A DNA stretch of 64,000 nt from Phoronis australis. Its lineage: Eukaryota; Phoronida; Phoronidae. Below the pieces are notes generated by a model that saw only the letters and a list, made by a program, of their open reading frames with translations, searched no databases and was not told where the DNA came from. Below, one piece after another: positions 1 to 10,101 of this stretch (its first letter is position 1; each line of letters opens with the position of its first letter). Position numbers and translations under genes: made by a program. Location: positions 3,613 through 67,612 of the forward strand of contig NMRA01000678.1 in NCBI GenBank assembly GCA_002633005.1. Reading direction: 5' to 3'.

Positions 1-37
1 GCGTTTCCTATTAGCACAGGGCGGTAATCACCAATCG

Positions 38-196
38 TCAAAAGTAGGGGATGGGCGCTTAACCGAGAGGTGGGCGCTTAATTGGAAATCTTCAAAAATA
101 GCAGGGGGGCGGTTAACCGAGCAGTGGGCTGTTAAATCGAAAATCCACCTAAAGTTGGGGTGGGCGGTTAACTGAGCATGGGCGTTAACCCGAACG
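38..196. repeat. degenerate tandem repeat, about 3 units of about 55 bp
   Basis: Three imperfect units each carry a TGGGCGCTTAA- or GGGCGGTTAAC-like core followed by an A-rich stretch (ATTGGAAATC, ATCGAAAATCC). A related stretch with the same GTGGGCGCTTAATTGGAAAT core lies at 49030-49190, so this is a dispersed repeat and not a single-locus satellite. Seen directly; the family is not identified. Confidence 0.55.
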
Positions 197-1423
197 ATTA
201 CGGTAGTTACCCATACAGGGTGCGATGCCCTCCCTTAATTACAGCAGCTGACTGTGCCTCACCTGAATTCTTCTATCTTTGTATCTACCTTTGTTAAATT
301 TGTTGAAACTGCTTTGAAATGCTTACAGCCTTTCTCTTGTGTATTGTGCAAAAATCATGTTTGCTTATGAATATTAATTTTAAATTAGCGAAGTTTTCAC
401 CAAAATGCAAGAAATGTGCCCTTCATTTCCAAAATGTTTTATTTGAAGTAAGACTTCAAACACCTCAATAGTAGGCTTGTGTTAGACACCTACCATGTAG
501 CCAACGGTAAATTCTGGACAGAGCTGGTATTGGTTGTTGAAATGACAGTCCCGAGATCGATAACTGGCAAAGGTAAGGGCATACGCCGCAGCAACACCTT
601 GGATTTATCTGCATTGCTAACTAAGAGAGAACGTGCCGCGAATATCGACGAATTATTGTTTCAAACTTCTTATTATATAATTGTAATTATAAATTGTCAT
701 TTTACTTCTCTTCAAGCCCTGTGGAAGAGTTTGATGCATTTTGTTGGTCACAAAGGAAAGTTTTAATGAAAACAATTATCTGCGTTAGTGGGTCCCTCGA
801 TCGGCCAATTTCTTTGTATGGAGTATGCTGTTCGCCATGATATGTTCAGAGTAAAATAACCTGGCTGTTGAACCTAAACTTCGCTAAAATATTTAATTAT
901 TTGCTTCTAGAACAAACCTTTGGACAATGAGTCTGCTTTAGTGTGAAGTACTATAACTATAATGTCTCTTATTTGTGTTTGTTTCTATGTCCATTGCTAA
1001 GCACGAGTGCAGTGAATACAGAATGCACACAGTTCATACAAGCAGAAAGGTCACTGTCGCAGATTCGTTCATATAAAGTGTTGCCGCACACATTCGGCAT
1101 TTGAAAAAAGCCTAATTTCTATAGTGACAAAGCTTTGTTTGATTAGTCTGATATGCCTTCGCAGAAAATTGTTGGTCCTCTGATATGTTTTAAGTGTAGG
1201 CAACTGGAATCACTGCTGTAACTACTCGCTGGTGAGTACGCTCTGAAGTCAACCACAGCCTATCATAGTATGCCACGCATCAAACTTATCCTTCGAAAGA
1301 ACCATTCTCTTCTCGCAGTTTTAAGAACCAACTCTCGACGTGCGCACATCTGAAGCTGAAGTAACACTGGTGCTCTACACGTGACATTTTGTAGCGACCA
1401 ATTTTTTCCAAATCTATACTTAC
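197..1423. other. no gene recognised
   Basis: AT-rich DNA. Short open frames exist (479-766) but have no recognisable domain or splice context. The next tetraspanin exon, expected on the minus strand downstream of 1424, was looked for here and not found. Confidence 0.4.
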
Positions 1424-1609
1424 AATTTTCAGTAGTATGTGATGGTGAAGGCAACATCCCATGATTCCTAGGAAGGCTACAATCAAGATGAAGGCACCGA
1501 CGAGGATTAACACGACCGCTGGAGTGGACACAAAGTAGTTGACCTCATCGTACGCACTACGCAAGATCTCAGCCCACACCCCAACAGCAAGCAGAATGGC
1601 ACCGATCAA
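1424..1609 (-). CDS. tetraspanin family, one internal exon (TM1 end to TM2)
   Basis: The exon is read on the minus strand from 1609 to 1424: 186 bp, 62 codons, phase 0 at both ends. It is flanked by an acceptor (TTATGTTCTGCAG, AG at 1611-1610) and a strong donor (GTAAGTATAG from 1423). It encodes the end of transmembrane helix 1 (LIGAILLAVGVWAE), a short first extracellular loop (RSAYDEVNYFVSTP), transmembrane helix 2 (AVVLILVGAFILIVAFLGIM) and the cytoplasmic Gly-Cys-Cys pair that follows TM2 in tetraspanins. Tetraspanins are four-helix plasma-membrane organisers of adhesion and signalling complexes. The first exon (Met to TM1) and the later exons (TM3, large loop with CCG, TM4) are not visible, so the subfamily cannot be given. 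Splice sites and topology are seen directly; the family call rests on this pattern. Confidence 0.8.
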
Positions 1610-2788
1610 CTGCAGAACATAAAGAGAACGCGTTAGTAAACAAGCCACTTGTAATCAAATCGGATCAGAATGGCTAAGACACTTAAAGTTTCATAGAATA
1701 CCTCTGCAAAAATGAATTACTTGTTAACAATGTTACATAACGACTTTCATTATTTTCAATTTTAAGGAATTGTAGTGTGCAATTTTGGCAATTATTTCTG
1801 TGCAGCTCACTATATCGAGCAAGTATCTACTGGATGCCTGCCACTTATCAGTCTGGTCAACTCATGCAAAGGCAATGAGGACTTGATTACATGGATCAAT
1901 AACTGCTCTGTTTTGTTATGCTTCTCTACAAAAAACACAGATGGACATCATCAACCAATTACTACATTCAAAGGATAAAGGAGGCGTGTAACAGTTTACA
2001 CAATCTCGCTTTTTGGCTAAAAGCCGATAATAAGACCAATGCAATCACGCCAGGGAACCATTGTCTACCAACTTGTGAAGGAACTGAACTATTTTTCAAC
2101 CAAAAGTTCACATGACGAAATTTTCTCTTATCGATAATCTGCAAAATTGCGAAGCAAAATTTGACAGCTAATTTCATATAATTTTGTGTTATTTTCTTTC
2201 CGTTGTTCTGCTGGGTTTCCAGAGATGAAGCCAGGCAGATTTCAATGGAAACTAAACCGCAGTCCTGTGCTTTGCACACAATGAATAGTCCAGGTTCTTC
2301 ACTGCCTGTGTACATCTAGTTTTCTGATTTTCTATATAAGACAATAACCATCTTCCTGCTCTAGTTAACAACTCAACCACCCACTTCAAAAACTCCCAAA
2401 TTTTCACTTTTAAGTGCTCATGATTCCCACCCCAAGTTCATAGCACTATGAGACTGCGTCTTTAAAAACACCTGTCATTAGTATTTTAGTTCCCAAAAAG
2501 TACGTACCTCTTTTAATTTTGAGTAGATCAGTCAATTTTAAGGAACAACACTTTAGAGAACCAGCGAATGCGACATGAAATGGTCTTCTTCGGGCTCCAT
2601 GCGTATTCTATCATTATAATTTGTGCTCCGGAACAAAAGCAAATTGTTATGAGCGGCATACTGCCAGCTCCAATTGCCAACGCATATCAGACGATATGCA
2701 CACTGCTTGAAAAGCAGAGTCACCCTAAGAGAACAATAGTGCATGAACTCTACACATAGGATGGTAAGAACTTAACTTTTGTCTTATT
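1610..2788. other. intron or intergenic DNA, no gene seen
   Basis: Probably the intron upstream of the tetraspanin exon. Open frames on both strands (for example 1968-2315) are low-complexity, lack splice context and match no family I recognise. Confidence 0.35.
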
Positions 2789-2814
2789 ACTTGGCGAAAT
2801 AAATTTCGCCAAGT
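2789..2814. repeat. perfect 12-bp inverted repeat (hairpin)
   Basis: ACTTGGCGAAAT and ATTTCGCCAAGT are separated by two bases. The same TTTCGCCAAG motif recurs at about 3831 and 3982, so the hairpin probably belongs to the repeat unit that extends to about 3995. Confidence 0.6.
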
Positions 2815-2924
2815 ATGTTGCTCTTCCACTAAGTCTTTTTTTTGTTTTTTTTTTTTTTGTTTGTTTGTTCGCACGATACAGGTCGCAATTTTCGTCCGAT
2901 CATCACGAAATTTACACATAATAC

Positions 2925-3310
2925 GTACTTCCGGAAGTACTAGAAGCCTATTGTTTTTCGTCAAAATCGGATCCAAGATGGCGGCTGTGGCGGCCATTTT
3001 GTTTTCATTTAAAGGTTCAAATGCTTCTGGAGGCTACAATTTTTTACGTAAAAGGCTAAGAATCAGCACAGTAAGTGGACCGGAAGTTTGCTACAAGCAT
3101 ACCGGAAATTGTTTACTTCCGATTAAAGATGGCGGAAATATCGGCGATCGCGCATGCGCACCTCAATTTTGGCCTAAAAACGTTTTCTCCTGTAGAGGGC
3201 GCATTATAAGGCCAATTCCTTTGAAGTTTTACGGATATTAGTTTTTTGTGAAATGCTATTATATCAACCCAAAAAACCGGAAGTTGCATCCAAGATGGCG
3301 GATCTTGTGC
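2925..3310 (+). repeat. repeat with paired ETS-like and YY1-like motifs
   Basis: CCGGAAGT-type ETS cores (about 2932, 3079, 3280) alternate with AAGATGGCGG-type YY1 motifs (about 2975, 3126, 3292), giving three similar cassettes. The open frame at 2861-3241 runs through the cassettes and looks incidental. Such motifs are typical of metazoan promoters, but no transcript or gene start is recognisable here. Confidence 0.45.
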
Positions 3311-3659
3311 ATGTTGACCTATTTTCAGTCGTACGTGGATGCTATTTAAACGGGTGAAGGAAAAGACGTGAATTTTTGCATGTGGATTGTCTAAGGTATA
3401 CTCTTTCAAATGAACTGTAACAATTTTTTTCTCAGACTTACCGTTTTCGAGTTATTTGACTTTGAATTTTTTAAAAAATAAGCAAAATTTCATTTTTTTC
3501 GAAAAATTTACAGAATTAGGCGATACCATATGTTTAGATAGAATTTTGAACGGGCTTTCTGAAGATGTTTTCCATTTTTCGCTAGGACGTCTACTTTTCG
3601 AGTTATTTGAGATTTTCTGATAATGCTGTTCCTTTGTTGAGCGCTCTTGCTGCATTGAT

Positions 3660-3995
3660 GTTGGTATATCCTCTTTTGAACTAGACTGTAGCCTATTTCT
3701 TATTGATTTATGACATCTAAGTTAGTCATATGAATGTTGTGATGTTGTTCATCATCGCCACCACCATCATCATATTCGTCATCATCTTCGTCATCTTCGT
3801 CATCATCTCCGTCGTTGTCTTTTCCGTTATTTTCGCCAAGTGTCGCACAAGACTGTAGCCTTTTTCTTACTGATTTTGGACCTCTACGTTCGCCATGTGT
3901 ATGTTATTAATACTTCTTTTTTCACCATCGTCGTCATATTCGTCATCTTTGTCATCATCTTTATCGTCATCTTTTTGGTTAATTTCGCCAAGGTT
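3660..3995 (+). repeat. tandem duplication with TCATC/TCGTC microsatellites
   Basis: A unit of about 180 bp beginning GACTGTAGCCT..TTCTTA is present twice (about 3684 and 3851). Each copy ends in an imperfect (TCATCNTCG)n tract followed by TTTCGCCAAG. Seen directly. Confidence 0.6.
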
Positions 3996-4798
3996 CGCTC
4001 CTCGGAGCGCTTTCATTTGATTCTTGCACATAAAGTCTGATGTTAATCTTATGTACCCTGGACATTAACAGGATTGAACATTCATGTTCGTGCCCACTCT
4101 TGCCTTCTCAAACATTTTGTTCTTGACATGAGAACTCCCTGATTTTGGAGTTCCCAATTTAAGCATCTTAACCTGTCCAGCAACCTGGATGACTACGGAG
4201 TGAATTTTTAAAAACTGAAGGGTTGTTAAACTTCAAAGCAAGAGAAACAAATCAGGCAGAGGAAAATTACAGGAAAATTCATTCTAGTAAAACCAGACTT
4301 GATTGACAAAGTTTGTTAGTGCGAATAAAACTAAGTCCTTACTAGTGAAAGATGGAGTCGTATAAAACCTGCACCATTCGACTGTGAGCAAATCCTATAC
4401 CTCGCTGAGCTGCAAAGATTGCTCAACCAGACCCTATCAGTGTTTTTTTCCATTGTGTCAATTTCATAATCGATGGATGCATTTAACAATTGTATGAATT
4501 CACCATTACGCTTGAAAATGAGGCATTGTGTCCAAATAATAAATGGTTCTACGTGACGGGCCGGATCATGCGTGCTTTTACGTTTGCGTTGTAAAAAGAT
4601 TGATGTTAATACGAGGAATTTTGTCCTAAACAACAATCCCCAACAATAGTTTTTTGCAGTGCCTGGCAGCCGATTCCATAAAGCAGCGCATTTCTCAATT
4701 TGGAAAGGTTCATCAAGTAGTGCTTCTGTGCTGACGAGGGACACTTAAAGTTCTTGAACTAGTCCCATAGTTTAATTGTAACATGCCGTCCTCACAAT

Positions 4799-5287
4799 TT
4801 GGCTATGTGTCCAGACATTATTTCATTGGATCGACTAAATGTAACAACGTTAAAGAAAACTGCTGGAGTGCCACCGAAAATCCTAACATTAAAAACATTC
4901 AACTTCAGCATGAGATCACAACATGAAATTGACAGTCCACAAAATTCGGAGTTCCTGCATCTTCTGAAAGAAAGCAACAGCCAAGGTTTGGGGGATGTTT
5001 TTAGAGAATTGTATCAACAATATAGCCTGCATTTTAATTGCAAAACGGAGCACCCCCAGCAAACTATGTTGTGTCTTTCAATTGTGATAAATGCACCGCC
5101 ATATCTCAACTACACTGACATTTTTTTTACATATTTGGTTAATGTGATACATCATATTCACCAGAGTGCATGCAAACTGTTCTCATGTGAGCATAAAACG
5201 CTTAATCCGAATTGGTCGTCTACGCTAGGCGACCACTTAGCCGACCCAAGTGCCGACCACAGAGGCGACTCAGAAGACGGCTCCTAG
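4799..5287 (+). CDS. unassigned open frame, doubtful
   Basis: A 162-codon open frame whose first ATG is at 4805. Its last third runs into the GC-rich repeat block at 5190-5350, so any real coding part would have to end before that. The residues are mixed, with a His/Tyr-rich stretch, and no known domain is visible. There is no convincing splice site, neighbouring exon or poly(A) signal. It may be a decayed transposon frame. I cannot assign a function. Confidence 0.15.
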   Translation: MAMCPDIISLDRLNVTTLKKTAGVPPKILTLKTFNFSMRSQHEIDSPQNSEFLHLLKESNSQGLGDVFRELYQQYSLHFNCKTEHPQQTMLCLSIVINAPPYLNYTDIFFTYLVNVIHHIHQSACKLFSCEHKTLNPNWSSTLGDHLADPSADHRGDSEDGS

Positions 5288-5350
5288 CCGACCGTTGTTA
5301 GCCGGCTGCTGGTCGGCTAGACGACCGGTCGACGGCCGGTCGTCGACCAA
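5190..5350. repeat. GC-rich block of short GCCGACC/GGTCGGC repeats
   Basis: About a dozen degenerate copies of a GCCGACC-like word occur first in one orientation and then in the other. They centre near 5300-5330, where GACCGGTCGACGGCCGGTC is close to self-complementary. The block is far more GC-rich than its surroundings and would fold back strongly. Confidence 0.6.
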
Positions 5351-5404
5351 TTTCCGACCGGTCGGCCAAAAATTCGTGATGTGTGCTGTATGCTTAATTT
5401 ACTT

Positions 5405-5720
5405 AAAAAAATATTTCAAAATCAGGTGAAATTATACTCATCAGGCCCAATTCCACCCCACTGATAAAAAATTCGTCTCCAGTTCAGAATCACTTTCACC
5501 TACACAATCCTAGCCGAATCAGTGGGGACCGGGGCTGATTGGAGATTTTCTCCTCACCCGAAAAAAATTCCCCTCTCAAAAGGCACATGCACATTTCCCC
5601 TCAGGTGAGGGAGGGCGATGAAGTCACAGGTCTCTTTTCATGAAACAGCCGGTCCCAGTGACTCACCAGTCTTCAGTTGTCAAGGCAGTTACTTTGTATG
5701 TTCTAATAGTAGTTTTTCAA
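5405..5720 (+). repeat. dispersed repeat family A, copy 1
   Basis: Contains AAAAATATTTCAAAATCA, ATACTCATCAGGCC and CTCCAGTTCAGAATCACTTT in the same order as at 29815-30095. A more diverged copy lies at 41256-41420, with a tail near 41870-41945. No coding potential is recognised. Confidence 0.6.
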
Positions 5721-6249
5721 TTACTATTTATTTATTATCAATTTTGTTATATTATGTTTTTATTCTATTTGTATTTTGTTACTTTTATTCTTTAATTTTA
5801 ATCTTTGTTAAATTTTTCGAACCGAGTGAGTCAAAATGTGTGGAGAAATATTTGTACGCTCACAGGGCCACAGCGGCAGTGCTTGAAAAAGCCTCAACAA
5901 ACAACATATTCAAAAGAGTAAGTTACGATTTTCCGTATTTTCTTCACGAAGTCGAATAAAATATCGAAAGTGACCTCCGATTAAAAGTTAAGAAGTTTTT
6001 TTGAGATTATACCGATAAACCCATCGAAATCGGTTGTGCGCTTCAGGACACATCGGTGTGTGGAACGCGGCGCTTTCGAGCTTTACCGCACCAGGCTCCG
6101 CCGTGATGTGTTATGTAATTCCAATATCGACCATACGTCTGGAGCCTAGGTCGCACACTTGGCAACCGCTGGCATTCAAGCGCATTCCACGTGAGTACCC
6201 AGACCCCAACTGTGCTTCATTCCTTGTTCAAGGCTTAAAATAGCCTTAA

Positions 6250-7901
6250 AGTCCTTCTCTCAAACTGCCCATGTGGTTCAAGTATCTGAAAATACTTACT
6301 ACATAAATTTTTATTTTCGACACCCTTTCTTTATATTCTTTTCGCCTTTCTTGCCAAAAGCGATTTTTTAACAGTATTTGAACCTTCTCTCTGAGCGTAT
6401 GATTACCGGTTGTCATCGGTTATTTCCGTACCCACATTTCCGGCTCATCAGTTCAGGAACTTGTCCTGAACGCCGCCATTTTTTCCTTGTAACTGAATGT
6501 GCTATGGCTTGCTCGAAAAGTCGTCATTATTTTGTTTTATTAGTAATATATCGTAATTCTTTTGCATATGTAGTGTATTTATAGTTTGTAGTTAGTGGTC
6601 GTTCATTTTTTTTGGAATGTTACACGTACTTAGTATGTTAAAATAGCATTGGTGTTTAGTTCCTTACGTAGGCAGGTCGAACCTAGGAACCAATATGGGT
6701 CGAACCAATTTTTTTCGGTTTTATTTTTTTTCCTCGTTTTGAAAAAATACTTTGCTATCATCCGAAAGGTAAGTACATTCTACTCAGTAAAAATCGAAAA
6801 AGTATCAAAATCTCGGGACAAGCACTTTGTTTGGATCGCGTCGGCCATACTGGAGGACAGCGGGATGAGTTACGAGTTTAAAACTTTGTGTAAATTGTTT
6901 TCGCCAACAAATTACGGTGAAATTTAGTTAGACATATCTTTACTTACTATTCTGCACGATTTAGCAGTGTTCACCAAATTTCAGCCTCGTAGTTGTTACT
7001 CATTAAGTGATAAATGTGTTCACAATTCCCGGTGGACTTCATCTCATTTCTGGCGGCACCGACAATCGCGACTTTTGCTGAACTGAAAGGCATGTTCAGT
7101 CGGCTACTTTGTAATTTGTGAAGATTTAACGTTGATACATTTTGACAAACGTTGCTACAAAAAAGAAACTTTGTTCAATTTTCGTTTTTTTTTGTGTTTG
7201 TGGCCAGCGACCAGTTAGCGCCTAAAGGTAGCCTTGGCCCAAAGCTGTATAGGCCTGCTAACAAGCTGTATTTTGACTATAGTCTTCACTGGTAGCTGGT
7301 GACTGAGGCCTTGAACTAAGGTCTGCCGCGGCAGTGTGACACAGGGCTACTAGTAAACAGCCCGTAATTTCATGCAAGTGTCTGAAACTACCCTTGAATA
7401 TATGCAGCATTTATCATTTGACCATTTTACTTCGACAAAACAGCTTGCAACCGCATGCATTTACCGTTCACCAGTGTCTGGTCTCGATCCGCACCGGGTT
7501 CGATAGGCTGCGGTCCCGAGTCTGGCAAAATAATTTCTGTCAAAATTTATTCGCCACATTTCTTCAGCAAATTCCATAAAATTGTCCGTAGTTTGATTTT
7601 ATCAAAATTAAGGCGCGCTGTCGATTTTTTTATCCTCGTTTGCTGGCTGGTAACAGTACAGGCACTGCTCCAGTCGCACTGACGGCGTTTTCTCGGCCTG
7701 GGTTCCTGAATGAATTGTACTTCCGGGTTCGCGGCAAGTTCAAAATGGCGGTGTTTCTTCGGGTGCGAATCGTGAGTGGCGCGTTCATTTAAACTTTTTT
7801 CGAGTATGGAACGTGTATTAGTTATGGGGTAGGTACTTCGTGGATCCTTATAACATCTTCTCACCATGTAATAAGGGTTAACAACGCGTGAGAGAAGGAC
7901 T
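6250..7901 (+). mobile_element. TTAA-target DNA transposon, copy 1 (complete ends)
   Basis: The element is flanked by TTAA at 6246-6249 and 7902-7905. Its ends carry 13-bp terminal inverted repeats, AGTCCTTCTCTCA at the left and TGAGAGAAGGACT at the right. Length is 1652 bp. Two further copies exist: reversed at 17223-19898 and direct at 58356-59625. Duplication of TTAA is the hallmark of piggyBac and Kolobok transposons; without a recognisable transposase I cannot choose between them. The right third encodes a 106-codon minus-strand frame (7547-7867) that is preserved in the other copies. Confidence 0.85.
7547..7867 (-). CDS. 106-aa frame of the TTAA element, copy 1
   Basis: Starts at the ATG at 7867 and ends at 7547 on the minus strand, reading from the right terminus inward. 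The product is basic and hydrophilic, with stretches such as HDSHPKKHRHFELAANPEVQ and RPRKRRQCDWSS. The same frame, of identical length and with only a handful of replacements, occurs at 17257-17577 and, cut by the assembly gap, below 59591. It matches no transposase or other domain I recognise. The segment also contains ETS- and YY1-like motifs, so conservation could reflect young copies or cis elements and not translation. Confidence 0.3.
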   Translation of the reverse strand: MVRRCYKDPRSTYPITNTRSILEKSLNERATHDSHPKKHRHFELAANPEVQFIQEPRPRKRRQCDWSSACTVTSQQTRIKKSTARLNFDKIKLRTILWNLLKKCGE

Positions 7902-8501
7902 TTAAGTTACAGTACACGGGTACGGAAAGCCACACCACAGACAAACTTAATAATCAGCAACTCACCAACCCCAGCAGACGTGAGACAACTCATAAAATAA
8001 TGGGACCTGGGCCGCATGGCAGGTCCCTTTCCTACCCGCTCATAAAGATAACCTTTGTACCTCGCCGCTGGGTCTCCTCCCCAAACCTGACGGGGATTGT
8101 CGCATGATATCCCACTGATACTTAGGGAAGTGGTTGTTTGGAAACAGGTTCATGTGAGGAGGTGCCGCCGAATTGGCGAGGGGATTGTTTTGGGTTTGAG
8201 GGGTATTAAAATCGAATCACGTGACCCTCATGGCGGGAAGGTTGGTTTTCTGACTTGTGCGGACTCTCCCATCTAACAATAACGAAATTTATATAGTTTG
8301 AAGACAGAACCGACAGTAATTCATCTCACATGATTAGGAATAACGACCAGACCCCGACAAGTGGGAGAAAAAGAACACTAAGTCTAACCTCTAGTGAACT
8401 TGACAGGAATGAGACAAAATGTCACCAAGAAGACTCGGTCATTGAAAGATGAACTAAAAGAGGCACTCATGGACTCAGATATCTAGTCACTGTCTACAAA
8501 C

Positions 8502-9113
8502 ATGATGAAGTCCTTAATTGTCGCTGGTTTGTCTGAAATGTATAAAGCACTAGAGCTTCAGAACGATCAAAAGATGGCTGAAAAGGATAAAAAAATAACA
8601 ACACTTGAAAATCGACTCGACAAGCTGAAGCAAGAAAGTGGCTCTCAAATACACAGGCTGGAATCTGATTTGAATGAGCTTGAACAGTATAGCCGCCGAA
8701 AATGCGTTGTAATCAGCGGAATAACAGAAACCGACAAGGAATGCACAAACTACATTGTTATTGGTCTAGCAAAAAGAATTGGTGCTACCGTTGAGAAGTC
8801 TGACATATGTCGCAGACACCACCTAGGTAAAAAAATCCAAGAAAATACCAAGACGAGGTCAATTATAGTTAAATTTACGAATTACAATGCAAGAGCCGAA
8901 TTCATGAGAAATCAAAAGAAATTGAAAACTGAAGCTGGTAAGATCTACGTTAATGAGGATCTGACCAAAAAACGGTCACAGTTGTACAAGGCTTGTAGAG
9001 ACCTGGGCGCCCGGATTCAGAGTTGGTGGACATATGATGGAAGAATTTATTACAAGAACTGGGCCAATGAAATTAAACCGGTGAGCAGCATGGAAGATTT
9101 ACATGGCATCTAA
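8502..9113 (+). CDS. LINE ORF1-like RNA-binding protein
   Basis: This 203-codon frame looks intact. Residues about 15-65 form a heptad-like, Lys/Glu/Leu-rich coiled coil. They are followed by the junction ELEQYSRRKCVVISGI and an RRM-like segment with IIVKFTNYNARAEFM and IYVNEDLTKKRSQLYKA, the arrangement of the ORF1 proteins of L1/Tx1 and related LINEs (trimerising coiled coil plus nucleic-acid chaperone domain). It sits about 1 kb upstream of ORF2 and on the same strand. The family assignment is inferred from domain order. The start could lie slightly upstream, because the heptads already begin near the first Met. Confidence 0.7.
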   Translation: MMKSLIVAGLSEMYKALELQNDQKMAEKDKKITTLENRLDKLKQESGSQIHRLESDLNELEQYSRRKCVVISGITETDKECTNYIVIGLAKRIGATVEKSDICRRHHLGKKIQENTKTRSIIVKFTNYNARAEFMRNQKKLKTEAGKIYVNEDLTKKRSQLYKACRDLGARIQSWWTYDGRIYYKNWANEIKPVSSMEDLHGI

Positions 9114-10101
9114 CTCTCTCTCAGCTCAACATTATACACGCAAGCCAGAATATAATACAGTAGTGCAATAGTTTTCAACGTCTTGTATTCAGCTTTTGGT
9201 AAGATTACTCACTTTTGTACTATAGTCTGCATGAAAGACGGCTGAATTTCCTTTTCCGTTAAGTTGATTGAGTTTTGCGGTACTTCCAATGCTTCACATT
9301 AACCATTTAACCTTTAACTGCTTCTGTACTCCATGTACTATTGCCAAACTACAAGTGTAGCGTACCATAATTGTCAGGTACTTGAGACCCTGTTGAGAAA
9401 CCTCAGTACAAACGTACTTCCCGTACTTCTGGTAGCCATTACTGTGTATATGATTAGTCAATTTTTTCTTCACGTTAGCCGTTGTGCCCAACGTATCGTT
9501 TTCACACCTAATATATACCCGCTACTCAGGCTATGTCAAAGTTCGTGACAACCGTGTCGCGTAGTTTTATTGTTGTAGCTGTGTTCTATTTTGTTCTATT
9601 TTGGTCTAAGCGTCATATAGCTTCATGCTGGGCAATCTATGTGGGGGGGGGGGCTATTTATGAGAGGGCTCTGTATTGCGTGTAGCCACGGAGTGCGGGC
9701 AACTTTACTATTTTATGTGTGTGATCTGTTTGCTCAGTGCGGGCGTCCCGACAAGTTTCAAACGCATACTATAGAGCCAAATCACTTTACTGAAATGTAG
9801 TTATCCTTAAATTTCGTTCTACTTGTTTTTTGTATGAGACCGTGTGGGCAATGTTTTTAAATTTTTTTTTGATTATGGTCTCATTATGAAAAATACTGGG
9901 AGAATAAGCCTTACCATGAGGATCAGTTTTCATGTGTTTTCTATCCTATGTTACATCATATTTCACATCGATGTTGTATTCTGTCAAATCTGTGATGTGC
10001 TCGTGGATGTGTTTGTATTGTTTTTGTTTTGTTTTGTTTTGTGTGTATGTGGTGTGAATGGGTCAGGATTGTACCATTATTATTTGATTGTCATTTGATA
10101 T

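Noticed and set aside
2861-3241. 126-codon plus-strand frame
   Set aside because: It lies wholly within the ETS/YY1 motif repeat and shows repeated motifs in different frames, so it is not convincing as a gene.
3750-3985. Possible CRISPR-like or regulatory array
   Set aside because: It is a simple TCATC/TCGTC microsatellite in a eukaryotic repeat; there are no regular spacers.
4331-4744. 137-codon minus-strand frame
   Set aside because: No recognisable domain, no splice context, and composition like the surrounding non-coding DNA.
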